Positions 13,421 to 23,800 are shown, counted from the first letter of the stretch. The stretch: 33,397 bases of DNA from CAZAQB01 sp964487155 (GCA_964487155.1 CAZAQB010000021.1:1-33397), one strand, 5' to 3'. A program made the numbers and translations. The notes: generated by a model not told the origin, from the letters alone.

Positions 13421-14902
13421 ATGAGTCCACAACACCAGCCCCCCGAGGCAAAACCGCCGGTCCGCGGCGGCCTCGGCCGGCCGCCGCCGGAGGCTGCGCG
13501 TGAGCCGCACACCGAGCGTCAGATCCTGGCCGTCGTCAACCGGGTCGCGGGCATGGGATTCGCGCTGCTGGACGCCGAGCTGCGCTTCCTCGAGCTCAAT
13601 CCCTACCTGGCCCGGCTGCTGGACTGCAGTGCAGAAGAAATGCGCGGCCGCAGCGCCCTGGAGTTCACCTGCGAGTCGGTGCGCAACAGCGCCGGCCGGG
13701 CCCTGACCTCGGTGCTGGAGAGCGGGGTGAGGGTCACCGGCAAATGGCCTTTCCTGTGCCCCAACGGCCGCCAGCGCATGGCCCGAGTCTACTGCGAGCG
13801 GGTGGCCGGGTCGCGCAACCGGCCTCTGGTGTTCTGCGTCATCAGTGACGTCACCGCCGAGCGCAATGCCCAGTTGCTGCAACAGGCCCAGGCCGCGGTG
13901 CTGAGGGAGGTCTCGCTGAACCGGCCCCTGCCCCAGATCCTGGCCCACGTGGGCGAGGCGGTGCAGCAACAGCGCCCCGAGGCCAGCGTGCTGATCACCC
14001 ATTTTCGCGGCGACAGCCTGGATCTGGAATACGCCACCAGCCCGGATGCCGCCCTGCAGGCCCGCATCCGCGCCCGACCCGGTCGCTGTCCCTGCGGTCC
14101 ACAGCAGCCCGGGGCCGCGGCCGGCTGCAGCCGGCACCAACCCGAGGCCCAGATTCGCACCCGGCTGCCCGCCTGGGAGCGCTCCCTGGGCCTTGGCAGT
14201 ATCTGGACCTACCCTCTGAGGGACGACACCGAATCCACATTGGGTACGCTTTGCCTGCTGCTGAAGCGACCGGTGCGTCCGGATGCCGCGGAGTCCGCCT
14301 TCCTGGAGCAGATGGCCGCAGTCGCCGGCTTCGCCCTGGCCCGGCAGGATGCCCTGGAGGACCTCACCCGGAAGGCGCATCGCGACCCGCTCACCGGCCT
14401 GGCGAACCGCGCCCTGTTCATGGACCGGCTGCAGCAGCAGCTGCTGCAGGGCGCCCGCAACGGCCATCACACCGGCCTGCTGCTGCTGGATCTGGACGAC
14501 TTCAAGTCCGTGAACGACACCCATGGCCACGATGCTGGCGACTGGCTGCTGGCGGAGGTCGCCGGGCGGCTGCGGGCGGCGCTGCGGGAAAGCGACACCG
14601 TGGCCCGCCTGGGCGGCGACGAGTTCGTGGTGCTGCTGCCGGACAGCGGGCCCGAGAGCGCGGTGCAGGTGGCCCGCAAGCTGATCGCCGTGCTGCAACT
14701 GCCGGTGTGCATCGACGCCACCCGCCTCGCCACCAGCCCCAGTATCGGCGTCGCCCTGGCTGCCCCCGGGGACACCGACCAGCCCGCCCTGCTGCGGCGT
14801 GCGGATTCCGCCATGTACCGGGCCAAGCTGGCGGGCAAGGGCACCTGGCGCCTGGCACCGGAGGCCGCCGAGGGCGAGGCGAAGGCCGGCCCAGCGGCCT
14901 GA
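13421..14902 (+). CDS. Diguanylate cyclase with PAS and GAF-like sensor domains
   Basis: Makes the second messenger cyclic di-GMP from two GTP. Of 493 residues, about 33-145 form a PAS-like domain (RVAGMGFALLDAELRFLELN to VFCVISDVTAERNAQ). About 155-325 form a GAF-like domain containing a Cys-rich patch RCPCGPQQPGAAAGC. The GGDEF domain follows from DPLTGLANRALFMDRL, with metal site LLLLDLDDFKSVNDTHGHDAGD and active loop GGDEF at residues 398-402. The product-inhibition site is intact: Arg389-Glu-Ser-Asp392, five residues before GGDEF. No membrane segment is visible, so it is probably cytoplasmic. The N-terminal 30 residues are Pro/Gly-rich and non-conserved in appearance, and a later start cannot be excluded. 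The transcript ends in repeat copy 3. Confidence 0.93.
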   Translation: MSPQHQPPEAKPPVRGGLGRPPPEAAREPHTERQILAVVNRVAGMGFALLDAELRFLELNPYLARLLDCSAEEMRGRSALEFTCESVRNSAGRALTSVLESGVRVTGKWPFLCPNGRQRMARVYCERVAGSRNRPLVFCVISDVTAERNAQLLQQAQAAVLREVSLNRPLPQILAHVGEAVQQQRPEASVLITHFRGDSLDLEYATSPDAALQARIRARPGRCPCGPQQPGAAAGCSRHQPEAQIRTRLPAWERSLGLGSIWTYPLRDDTESTLGTLCLLLKRPVRPDAAESAFLEQMAAVAGFALARQDALEDLTRKAHRDPLTGLANRALFMDRLQQQLLQGARNGHHTGLLLLDLDDFKSVNDTHGHDAGDWLLAEVAGRLRAALRESDTVARLGGDEFVVLLPDSGPESAVQVARKLIAVLQLPVCIDATRLATSPSIGVALAAPGDTDQPALLRRADSAMYRAKLAGKGTWRLAPEAAEGEAKAGPAA

Positions 14903-14931
14903 GATTAGGTGCTGGGTGCCGCACCCCGAAA

Positions 14932-15028
14932 CGCCGGATGCACTGCGCTTATCCGGCCTGCCGCCGTTCCCCGGCGCCGCGCCGGGGCCCGCGTAGGCCG
15001 GATAAGGCGCGCAGCGCCGCATCCGGCG
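14932..15028. repeat. BIME/REP-like palindromic repeat, copy 3
   Basis: Arms CGCCGGATGCACTGCGCTTA with TCCGGCCTG, and GCGTAGGCCGGATAAGGCGC with GCAGCGCCGCATCCGGCG. The right arm is nearly identical to copies 1 and 2; the spacer differs. It lies between convergent genes (diguanylate cyclase and recD), where bidirectional hairpins commonly sit. Confidence 0.85.
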
Positions 15029-15055
15029 TCCCGGCTGCCGCCGAGCCGCAATCAA

Positions 15056-15194
15056 CCGTAGCCCCACGTTGCGAAGAAACGTGGGCGTCGGCATCCGCGA
15101 CGCCCCGGCATCGATGCCCGAATCCGTGCCTGACCCAAGGCACGGTGCCGATATCACCGTCCTGTGGCAGGTTTCTTCGCAACCTGCCCTACGG
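15056..15194. repeat. Paired hairpin repeats at the recD 3' end
   Basis: Two members of a second hairpin family. GTAGCCCCACGTTGCGAAGA with AACGTGGG (about 15058-15087) is the inverse of the copy at 5773-5800. GGCAGG-TTTCTTCGCAA-CCTGCC with a CTACGG tail (15166-15194) shares the TTCTTCGCAA loop but has a different stem. The second overlaps the recD stop codon (TAG, complement 15189-15191), so the last bases of recD are repeat-derived. Confidence 0.7.
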
Positions 15195-17225
15195 CGGGCT
15201 TTGATCGGCCTCGGGTGGCTTCCCAGGCCCCCACAGCGCCTCTCCCAGGCCGCTGCTGCGCTGCACCCGCCGGGCCAGGGACTGCTTGAGAACACCGGGG
15301 GCCGGCTCCACCAGGGTCAGGCGCCGGCGGGCCCGGGTGACGCCGGTGTAGATGAGCTCCCGGGTCAGCACCGGTCCCGGCCGGTCCGGCAACACCAGGG
15401 CCACGTGGTCGAACTCCGAGCCCTGGGCCTTGTGCACGGTCAGGGCGAAGGCGGTCTCCACCCGCAACAGACGGCTCGGCAGCACCCAGCGCACGCCCGG
15501 GCCGGGCTCGGCGGCGGGGAAGGCCACCCGCAGCCGGTGCGGGGCACCGGGGTGCTCCGCCACCGCCAGGGCCACTCCAAGGTCGCCGTTCATCAGCCCC
15601 AGCGCGTAGTCGTTGCCGGTCACCAGCACCGGGCGCCCGGGGTACCAGGGACCGCTGCCCAGCCAGCCCCGCGCCCGCAGGGCCTGCTCCAGGCGCGCGT
15701 TGAGGCCCTCCACACCCCAGGGGCCGCGGCGCAGGGCACACAACAGCTGGAATGCCTCCAGGGCCTGCAGCACCCCCAGCGCCCAGGCGTCCCGGGCCGC
15801 CCCCGGTGCGCTGGCGCCGGGATCCTCCCGGTCCATCTGCTCCAGGTAGTGCAGATAACCGGGGGCGTCGCCGCCCCGCCCCTCCAGCGCGAAGCGCTCC
15901 AGGGCGTCGCCTTCCGCCCCGGCCAGGGACATCCGGGCCAGGTCGGCGGCGGGAGCGTCCCGTTCCAGGGCCTCCAGGGCGTGGGCATCGCCGGCGTTCA
16001 CCGCCCGGGCCAGCCGGCCGATGCCGCTGTCGGCGGCGAAGCGGTGGCTGTGGCGCAGCATGACCACGTGCTGGTCCAGGGCGGTGCCCTGCGGATCCAG
16101 GCATTCGGGCGGCGGCCGCCCGCCGCCGATGCGCGCCAGCCAGTCGGCGGTGGCCGCCGTGTAGTGCCCCTCGGCGGCGCGCGCGCAGAGCTCGCCGAGC
16201 ACCGCCCCGGCCTCCACCGAGGCCAGCTGGTCACGGTCTCCCAGCAGCACCAGCCGGGCGCCGGCCGGCAGTGCGTCCAGCAGCGCGGCGGCGAGCTCCA
16301 GGTCGAGCATGGAGGCCTCGTCCACCACCAGCACCTCCGCCGCCAGCGGATGGCCGGCATGGTGGCGCAGGCGGCGGCTGCCCGGGCGGCTGCCGAGCAG
16401 GCGGTGCACGGTCTGCACCTCCAGGGGAATGGCCTCGCGCACCCGCCGGCCCAGGGCATTGCCGGGCAGCGGCAGCGAGCGCACCGCCCCGGCCAGCGCC
16501 GCGTTCAGCCGGGCGGCGGCCTTGCCGGTGGGAGCCGCCAGGCGGATGCGCAGCGCCCGGGCGGCGCCCTGCTCCAGGGCCATGGCCTGCAGCAGCGCCA
16601 GCAGCCGCAGCACGGTGGTGGTCTTGCCGGTGCCCGGGCCGCCGGTGATCACCGTGAAGGCGCTGCCGGCAGCCAGGGTGCAGGCCATGCGCTGCCAGTC
16701 CGGGCCCGGCGCCTGGAACAGCCGACCCAGCCAGCCGGCCACGGCGGCCGGGTCCAGGCCGGCGGCCAGCGCCGGGCGCCGGGCCAGGCGCTGCTGCAGC
16801 GCCGCGGCGATGCGCTGCTCGCAGTCCCAGTAGCGCCGCAGGTAGAGGCGCTGTCCGCGCAGCACCAGGGGTGTGGTGCCGCCGCCGTCGCTCACCAGGG
16901 CCGGGTGGTCCAGGGCCTGCCGCCAGTCCTGCAGCGAGCACTCCGCCAGCTGCCAGCCAGGGGTGGCCCCGGCGGAGTCCTCGTCGGCCAGGCCCAGCAA
17001 CCGCCCCGGGTCGGCCACCAGGGCCGGCAGGTCCAGGCAGACGTGGCCGCGGCCGGCCTGGTGGCTGGCGAGCGCCGCGGCCAGCAGGGCGCCGGATGGG
17101 GCGTCCGGCACCTGGCGCGCCAGGAAGCGGGCAAAGGCCTGGTCCAGGGGACGCAGCCAGCCGCCCCGCACCCAGGCCTCCAGCAGCGCCTCCAGCTCGG
17201 CGCTGGACCGCCAGCCGGCACCCAT
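15189..17225 (-). CDS. recD: Exodeoxyribonuclease V alpha subunit (RecD)
   Basis: Fast 5'-3' helicase motor of the RecBCD double-strand-break repair enzyme. The 678 residues are close to the family's usual length. Visible motifs: Walker A GGPGTGKTTT (Lys201), Ia-like RLAAPTGKAAARL, TVHRLLG, Walker B VLVVDEASMLD, motif III LLGDRDQLASVEAGAV, and C-terminal FALTVHKAQGSEFDHVALVL with TGVTRARRRLTL. The ATG shares its first base with the last base of the recB stop (TGATG at 17227-17223), implying translational coupling. The C-terminus ends in the intergenic hairpin repeat (EADQSPP-stop). Alternative in-frame starts are not needed because the N-terminal region fits RecD. Confidence 0.96.
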   Translation of the reverse strand: MGAGWRSSAELEALLEAWVRGGWLRPLDQAFARFLARQVPDAPSGALLAAALASHQAGRGHVCLDLPALVADPGRLLGLADEDSAGATPGWQLAECSLQDWRQALDHPALVSDGGGTTPLVLRGQRLYLRRYWDCEQRIAAALQQRLARRPALAAGLDPAAVAGWLGRLFQAPGPDWQRMACTLAAGSAFTVITGGPGTGKTTTVLRLLALLQAMALEQGAARALRIRLAAPTGKAAARLNAALAGAVRSLPLPGNALGRRVREAIPLEVQTVHRLLGSRPGSRRLRHHAGHPLAAEVLVVDEASMLDLELAAALLDALPAGARLVLLGDRDQLASVEAGAVLGELCARAAEGHYTAATADWLARIGGGRPPPECLDPQGTALDQHVVMLRHSHRFAADSGIGRLARAVNAGDAHALEALERDAPAADLARMSLAGAEGDALERFALEGRGGDAPGYLHYLEQMDREDPGASAPGAARDAWALGVLQALEAFQLLCALRRGPWGVEGLNARLEQALRARGWLGSGPWYPGRPVLVTGNDYALGLMNGDLGVALAVAEHPGAPHRLRVAFPAAEPGPGVRWVLPSRLLRVETAFALTVHKAQGSEFDHVALVLPDRPGPVLTRELIYTGVTRARRRLTLVEPAPGVLKQSLARRVQRSSGLGEALWGPGKPPEADQSPP

Positions 17226-20200
17226 CAGCCGGCCTCCCGGTCCGCGCCCCGGGCCACCAGGGCGTCCAGGGTCTGCAGCGTGTGCCGTGGCGGGCGCTCC
17301 ACGAACACGCCCTGGCTGGCGGCGTCCAGCCCGCGCAGGAACAGGTAGATGGCGCCGCCCATGTGGCGATCGTAGTCGTAGCCGGGCAGCCGGGCCTGGA
17401 GCAGGCGGTGCAGGGCCAGCAGGTAGAGGGCGTACTGCAGATCGTAGCGTTCCTCCAGCACCGCCTCGCGCAGCCGGTCCGGGCCATAGGCCTCATCGCC
17501 GGGCCCCAGCCAGTTGGACTTGTAGTCGACCACGTAGTAGCGGCCCTGGTGCTGGAACACCAGGTCCACGAAGCCCTTCAGCATGCCGTTCAGCAGCCCC
17601 GGCGGCAGCTCCGGGCGCGGCGCCCCGGCCAGCGTGCCGGCGCGCACCGCGGCGTCCAGGCAGTGCACGTCCAGCCAGCGGGTCTCGAACCAGAACTCCA
17701 GCTCCGGCTGGCAGCTGGCGAGCCCGGCCAGGCGCACCGGCTCGGCCTCCGGCACCGCCAGCGGGGTGTCCAGCAGCCGCGCCAGCCAGTCGGCCAGGGG
17801 GGCGCTCCAGTCGCCGAGACCGCGCCGCTGGCAGCGGCCGGCCACCCCCCGGCGCAGGCGCTCCGGCTCCGCAGCCAGGGCGGCGAAGCCCTCCCGTGCG
17901 GCCCACTCCAGCAGGCCGTGGAGGAAGGTGCCCGGCCCCGGGCCCCGGGGGAAGCCGTGCAGGCCGGCGCCGCCGCCCATCGCGCCCGGCAGCTCGCGGC
18001 GGGACTCCCGCAGCAGATCCTCCAGGGGACTGTCCGGCGGCGGCCCGGCCTCCGCCGGCGCGGGACCGCGGCGCAGGGCGCTGTAGCTGGCAATCCACCA
18101 GTGCTCCCTGGGGGACCGGCTGGGGTGGCGGGCCGCCGCCAGGGCCCCGGCGGCGGCCGGTTCCCGGAAGCGCTCCCCGCTGGGCTCGGGCAGCGGCTGC
18201 ACCGAGATCTCCGGGACGCCGCCGAAGGCCTCCCGCAGGCGTGATGCCAGGCTGCCCGGCGGCAGTTCCTCGCCGCCGGCGAGCAGATAGCCGAAGGCGC
18301 TGAGGTGCAGCTGATTCTGACGGCCCCGGCCGTGGCGCAGCGGCCCGACCCCCAGCCAGCAGCCATGGCGGGCCCGGGTCAGCGCCACGTACAGCAGCCG
18401 CAGCTCCTCGGCCTGGCGCTCCTCGCGCAGGCGCTGGCGGTCCTCGGGGCCGGCCTCCAGCACCAGCTCGGGGACGCCGTCCGGGCCGTCCCGCAGCAAT
18501 GGCTCGCCGGCATCCGGGTCCTTGAAGGTACAGCCGAAAGGCAGGAACACCAGGGGATACTCCAGGCCCTTGGACTTGTGCACGGTGACCACCTGGATGA
18601 GGTCTTCGTCGCTCTCCAGGCGCAGCACCTGCTCGTCGGCGGCGGCCACCCCGTGGCGGTGCTCGGCCAGGTGGCGCACCAGGGCGAGTTCCCCCTCGCC
18701 GTCGGCGGCGGCCCGCTGCAGCAGCTCGGCGAGGTGCAGCAGGTTGGTCAGCACGCGCTCGCCACCCGGCCGGCCCAGCAGCTGCTCGGGCAGCTCGAAG
18801 TCGTGCAGCAGCCGGCGCAGCATGGGCAGCACCCCCTGGCTGCGCCACAGCGCCCGGTAGCCCTGGAACTGCTCCACGCGGCGCTCCCACTCCAGCTCGT
18901 CGTCGTTGAGCCGCGCGAGCCGCTGGAAGTCGAGCCCCAGCACGCCGGTCGCCAGGGCGGCGCGCAGGTGGCGGTTGGACTCCGGCTCGGCGCAGGCCCG
19001 CAGCCAGATCAGCAGGTCGCCGGCCTCGGCGGTATCGAAGACCGATTCCCGGTCCGACAGGTAGACGCTGCGCAGGCCCCGAACCCCCAGGGCCGCGCGG
19101 ATCGCCTCCGCCTCCTGGCGGTCGCGCACCAGCACCGCCACGTCCCGGGGGCGCAGCGGCCGCAGGCTGCCCGCCGGCGACTGGAAGCCGGCCCGTCCCG
19201 GCGCCAGCAGCTCCACCAGGGCGCTGGCGCAGCCGCCGGCGGCCCGCTCCAGGAACGCGCCCTTGGCAATGGGATCGGGCTCTTCCAGGCACCACAGGGT
19301 CAGCCCGGGGGCAGGCTCGCCGTCCAGCAGCAAGCTCTCGTCCACGCCCCGGGCGGCCACCGGCTCGAAGGGCAGGGCCGGCGCCCCCGGCGCCCCGAGG
19401 CGGAAGGCCCCCCGCGGGTGGGTCTCCTCGGCGCGCTGGAACAGGGCATTCACCGCGGCCACGCAGGGCGCCGCGGAGCGGTAGTTGGTGCCCAGGGAAT
19501 GGTGGCGCCCGGCGGTGTCCTGCCGGGCCTGCAGGTAGCTGCCGATGTCAGCGCCGCGGAAGGCGTAGATGGACTGCTTGGGGTCGCCGATCAGCAGCAG
19601 CCCGGCGTCGGCGGGGTTGTGCTCCAGGCGGTAGATGCGGCGGAAGATCCGGTACTGCACCGGATCGGTGTCCTGGAACTCGTCCACCAGGGCGACCGGG
19701 AACTGGCGGCGCAGGCGGGCCGCCAGCGCCTCACCCTGCTCGCCCTCCAGGGCCCGGTCGAGCCGGGTCAGCAGGTCGTCGAAGCCCAGGCATCCGCTGC
19801 GCCGCTGCACGGCCTGGAAGCGGGCCCGGATCCAGCCCGCCGCATGGGCCAGCAGCGGCCCCTCCAGGGAACCCTCCAGGGCCTCCCGGCTGTCCAGGGC
19901 GGTGAAGGCCGGGTGCAGGTCCGCCGGCAGCGCCTGGCGGACCTTCAGCCGCTGCTCCATGCCGGCGCGGCTCAGCGCCTCGGCCGGATCGACGCTGCCC
20001 ACCGCGGCCGGGCGCTGGCGGCCCGGGTCGGCGGCCCAGGCGGCCATGGCCTCCAGCAGGGCGCCGGGATCGCGGTAGCTGTTCGCCTTCAGCGCCGGCA
20101 GGGCCTCCCGGAAGCTCTCGGCGATGGCCTGGAAGTCGTCCCGCCAGGGGGCCTTCAGGGCCTCCAGCGCGGCGAGCCGCTGATTCAGGATCTGTTCCAG

Positions 20201-20854
20201 TTCCTCCCGGCCGCCGTCCAGGGACGGCACCCGCTCCAGCAGCCGCCCGAGGCGCCGGCGCAGCGCCTCGGGGGCCCCGCCGAGAACGGCCCGCAGCAGC
20301 GCCGAGCGCCCCGGCGGCTGCGGGTAGACCATGCTGCGCCAGTAGTCGCGCACCGCCTCCGCCCAGGCCGGCTCCAGGTCGGTGACGAGCTCAAGCTCGA
20401 ACAGGCTGCCGCTGTCGAAGGCGTGCTCGCGCAGCATCCGGTAGCACCAGGAGTGGATGGTGGCGACCGCCGCCTCGTCCATCCACTCGGCCGCCTGCTC
20501 CAGGCGCCGGGCCGCCAGGGCCTGGTCCTCGGGCGCGGGGTAGTCCTCCAGCAGCCGCGCCAGCAGCGGGTCGGCGACGCTCGCCGGGGCATCGCGAAAG
20601 CAGCGCGCCGCCTCCGCGAGGCGGCCGCGGATGCGCTCGCGCAGCTCCCGGGTGGCGGCGTCGGTGAAGGTCACCACCAGGATGCGGGGCGGGCTCAGGG
20701 GCTCGGGGAAGGCGGCCGGGCCACCGTGGCCCAGCACCAGCCGCAGGTACAGGGCGGCGATGGTGAAGGTCTTGCCGGTGCCGGCGCTGGCCTCGATCAG
20801 GCGGCTGCCGTGCAGCGCCAGGGCGAGGGGGTCCAGCGGCTGCCGCGCGCTCAT
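17225..20854 (-). CDS. recB: Exodeoxyribonuclease V beta subunit (RecB)
   Basis: The 1209-residue 3'-5' helicase and sole nuclease of RecBCD, which also loads RecA after Chi. Helicase motifs: Walker A EASAGTGKTFTIAALYLR (21-38), Ia VVTFTDAATRELRERI, II LVDEFQDTDPVQYRIF, III GDPKQSIYAFRGADI, IV LGTNYRS, V VTVHKSKGLEYPLVF, VI RLLYVALTRARHG. The C-terminal nuclease is intact: GFVDLVFQHQGRYYVVDYKS with Asp1110 and Lys1112, equivalent to Asp1080/Lys1082 of E. coli, and YDLQYALYLLALHR with the conserved QxxxY. ATG 20854 overlaps the recC stop by 4 nt (ATGA). Longer in-frame starts would run deep into recC and are rejected. Confidence 0.96.
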   Translation of the reverse strand: MSARQPLDPLALALHGSRLIEASAGTGKTFTIAALYLRLVLGHGGPAAFPEPLSPPRILVVTFTDAATRELRERIRGRLAEAARCFRDAPASVADPLLARLLEDYPAPEDQALAARRLEQAAEWMDEAAVATIHSWCYRMLREHAFDSGSLFELELVTDLEPAWAEAVRDYWRSMVYPQPPGRSALLRAVLGGAPEALRRRLGRLLERVPSLDGGREELEQILNQRLAALEALKAPWRDDFQAIAESFREALPALKANSYRDPGALLEAMAAWAADPGRQRPAAVGSVDPAEALSRAGMEQRLKVRQALPADLHPAFTALDSREALEGSLEGPLLAHAAGWIRARFQAVQRRSGCLGFDDLLTRLDRALEGEQGEALAARLRRQFPVALVDEFQDTDPVQYRIFRRIYRLEHNPADAGLLLIGDPKQSIYAFRGADIGSYLQARQDTAGRHHSLGTNYRSAAPCVAAVNALFQRAEETHPRGAFRLGAPGAPALPFEPVAARGVDESLLLDGEPAPGLTLWCLEEPDPIAKGAFLERAAGGCASALVELLAPGRAGFQSPAGSLRPLRPRDVAVLVRDRQEAEAIRAALGVRGLRSVYLSDRESVFDTAEAGDLLIWLRACAEPESNRHLRAALATGVLGLDFQRLARLNDDELEWERRVEQFQGYRALWRSQGVLPMLRRLLHDFELPEQLLGRPGGERVLTNLLHLAELLQRAAADGEGELALVRHLAEHRHGVAAADEQVLRLESDEDLIQVVTVHKSKGLEYPLVFLPFGCTFKDPDAGEPLLRDGPDGVPELVLEAGPEDRQRLREERQAEELRLLYVALTRARHGCWLGVGPLRHGRGRQNQLHLSAFGYLLAGGEELPPGSLASRLREAFGGVPEISVQPLPEPSGERFREPAAAGALAAARHPSRSPREHWWIASYSALRRGPAPAEAGPPPDSPLEDLLRESRRELPGAMGGGAGLHGFPRGPGPGTFLHGLLEWAAREGFAALAAEPERLRRGVAGRCQRRGLGDWSAPLADWLARLLDTPLAVPEAEPVRLAGLASCQPELEFWFETRWLDVHCLDAAVRAGTLAGAPRPELPPGLLNGMLKGFVDLVFQHQGRYYVVDYKSNWLGPGDEAYGPDRLREAVLEERYDLQYALYLLALHRLLQARLPGYDYDRHMGGAIYLFLRGLDAASQGVFVERPPRHTLQTLDALVARGADREAG

Positions 20855-23800
20855 GGGCCGCCCTCCCCGGCCGCCGCCCAGAGCGGGCGATACAGGGTTT
20901 CCACAAGCCGCGGGAAATCGCCATCGGCCAGCAGGTCCTGGAAGCTGGCGTAGACCCGGGCCAGGTAGGGACTGCGGCCCGCCTCCCCGGGCCGGCGGCC
21001 GGCACCGTCGTAGACCCGGGCGGCGGCGCTCTCCGGGTCCCGGCCCGCCGCCTCGGCCTCGAGCCAGGCACAGGCGCTGCGGCAGGTCACCGGCGGCGGC
21101 CGGGTCTGGCCCGCCGCCCAGCCGGCCAGCAGCCCCTCCAGAACCTGCGCCGCGCGCTCGGCGGCCAGCGCCGGGAAGTGTAGCGCCGCGTCGGTGCCCA
21201 CCAGCGTGGTGGCGAAGCCAGGGCCCGCGGCGTTGCCCAGCAGGTGATCCACCCACACGCCGCAGCAGGCGTCCAGCCGCCGGCTGCCGTCGTCCCGGGC
21301 CAGCGGGCCGGGGCGCCAGGCGAGCCGCAGCAGCCGGCCGCCGTCGCCCCGGCGCAGCGCCGGCTGCCAGCCTTCCACCACCACGCCGGCACGCTCGAAG
21401 GCGTGCAACTCCGGTTCAACCCGCTCCTCGGGGTAGCTGGCGAGCCACTCCCGGTAGCGCCCCAATAGCTGCAGCACGGCGCCGCCCAGCGCCTCCTGAT
21501 CGGCAGCGGCGGCGCCTCCCAGGGGCAGTTCGCCACTGCGTCCCAGGCGGGCCAGCTCGGCGTCCAGGCGCCCCTCCCAGGCGGCGGGCCCGCCGGCGTC
21601 CGCCAGCACTGCGGCGGTGAGGCGCTCGCGCAGCTGCCAGGCGGTGAGGGCATCCAGGGTGAAGGGTTCCAGGTCGTCGGCCATCTCGTCCGGGTCGTCG
21701 AAGAACACCTCCAGGCGCTGGTTGAAGAAGGCCTGCACCGGGTTCTTGAGGAAGCGGGCCAGCGCCTCGGGCGCCAGCGGCGCCGGCGCCGGCCGGGGCG
21801 CCAGCGGTGCCGCCGGCGCGTCCCCCGCGGGCGCCGGGGCCGCGTGGACCGCAGACCACTCGGCGGCGTAGGTGAAGCAGCGGGGATCGCCGCCGGCACG
21901 AAAGTAGGCCCGGCCGAAGGGCTGCAGGGGATGCACCAGGGTGAGCCGCTCCAGCAGCCCGGAGGGCTCGCCGGCATCCCCGGCCGCCGGCTGCCAGCCG
22001 GCTGCCAGGTGGTCGCGGAGCTGAGCCACCAGCACCGACGGCGGGCGGGCGCTGTCATCCCGAGCGCTGCGTCCCACCCAGCTCACGTAGAGCTGCTCCC
22101 GGGCGGAGAGCAGCGCCTCCAGGAACAGGTAGCGGTCGTCCTCGCGGCGGGAGCGGTCCCCGGGGCGGTGCTCGCCGGCCATGAGGTCGAAGTCCGCGGG
22201 CACCCGCACGCGGGGGTAGTCGCCGTCGTTCATGCCCAGCAGACAGACCACCCGGAACGGGATGGCGCGCATGGGCAGCAGGGTGCAGACGCTGACCGCA
22301 CCGCCCAGGAAGCGCCCGGACAGCGAGGCGCCGTCCTGGGCTGCCAGCCAGTGTTCCGCCACGACGCCCAGGGGCAGCGGTTGCTCCAGGCCGGCCAGGG
22401 CGCAGGCCTGCTCCCACTGCTCCAGGGTCTCCGCCAGGCGCGCCAGGGTGAGCTGCTCGGCGTCGGCGTCGGGCTCGAAGAAATCGGCCAGCAGGGCCCG
22501 CAGCCGCTCGCCCCAGCGCGCCGCCGGCACCGGTTCGCGCAGCCGCTGCCACCAGTGCTCCAGGCGCTCCAGCAGCTGCGCCAGCGGCCCCAGCAGCCGG
22601 GCCTCCAGGCCGCCCACCTCGGCGTGGGGCTCGATGCCCTGCCAGGGGCCGGTGCCGGCGCTGGCGTAACCGAGCAGCAGCCGGGACAGCCCGAAGCGCC
22701 AGGTGTTCTGCTGCAGGCCGTCCGGCAGCCCCAGGGCGGCGCGCGCAGGCGCGTGCAGGCCCCAGCGGATGCCGGCCCCGGCCACCCAGTCGTGGAGCTG
22801 CGCCAGGCGCTGCGGCGGGATGCCGAAGCGCCGGCACACCGCCGGCACCTCCAGCAGGTCGAGCAGCTCGCTGACGCCGAGCCGGGCGTGGGGCAGGCCG
22901 AGCAGGGCTTCCAGGGCCGCCAGCAGCGGATCCCGGCCGCGGGCCCCCTGGTCGGAGAGAGCGAACGGGATGTGGCGGGAATCGTCGGGCTCGAGACGGC
23001 CGAACACCGCCTGCACATGGGGCGCGTAGGCGTCCACGTCCGGCACCATGACGATGACGTCCCGGGGCCGCAGGGAGGGATCGGCATCGAAGCGGGCCAG
23101 CAGCTGGTCGTGGAGCACCTCCACCTCCCGCTGGGGGCTGTGGGTGACGTGGAACTGGATGGACGTATCGGCCGGGTCCAGCGCCGGCCAGTGGGCGCGG
23201 GTCTCCTGCAGCGGGCGCAGCTCGCGGATGTCGTCCTGGAGCTGGTGCAGCAGGCAGTCCTGGCCGTGGGGCTCGAACAGGTCGATGCGCTCCCAGGGCA
23301 GCGCCTCCAGCAGCGCCCGGTAGGCCTCCGGCCGGTCGCGCTCGTCCAGCAGCCGGATGTAGTCCTGTCCCTGGCGGCCCCAGGCGGCCAGCAGCGGGTG
23401 GCCGTGGGCGTCCGGGTCGGCGGCCGGGGCGGACCTGCGCGGCCGGCGCCCGGCGCCCGGGGCCGGCGCCTCCCGGCCCGGCGCCAGGTCGGCCCAGTAG
23501 TACTCGCAGGGGTTGTGGACGCAGACCAGCAGCTGGCTGAGCCGGGCCAGGGCCTCCAGGGCCTCCAGGCTCTGGGCCGGCAGCGAGCTGATGCCGAACA
23601 CGATCACCCGCCGGGGCAACCCGGGGGGCGGCGCCCTGAGACCCGCCACGGCCTCCAAAAAGCGCCGGTGCAGGGCGGAGCGGGCCTGGCCGGCGAGTAG
23701 CGGGCCGGCGTCCTCCAGCAGGGCGCGCCACAGGGCCGGCTGCCAGCGCAGCTCCGGCTCCAGCTCGCGCGGCCGCCCGCTGGCGTCGCGCAGCCGGTCA

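Noticed and set aside
18305..23700. Long plus-strand open frames opposite recB and recC
   Set aside because: Same shadow effect. Composition is unlike real proteins and the minus-strand genes are unambiguous.
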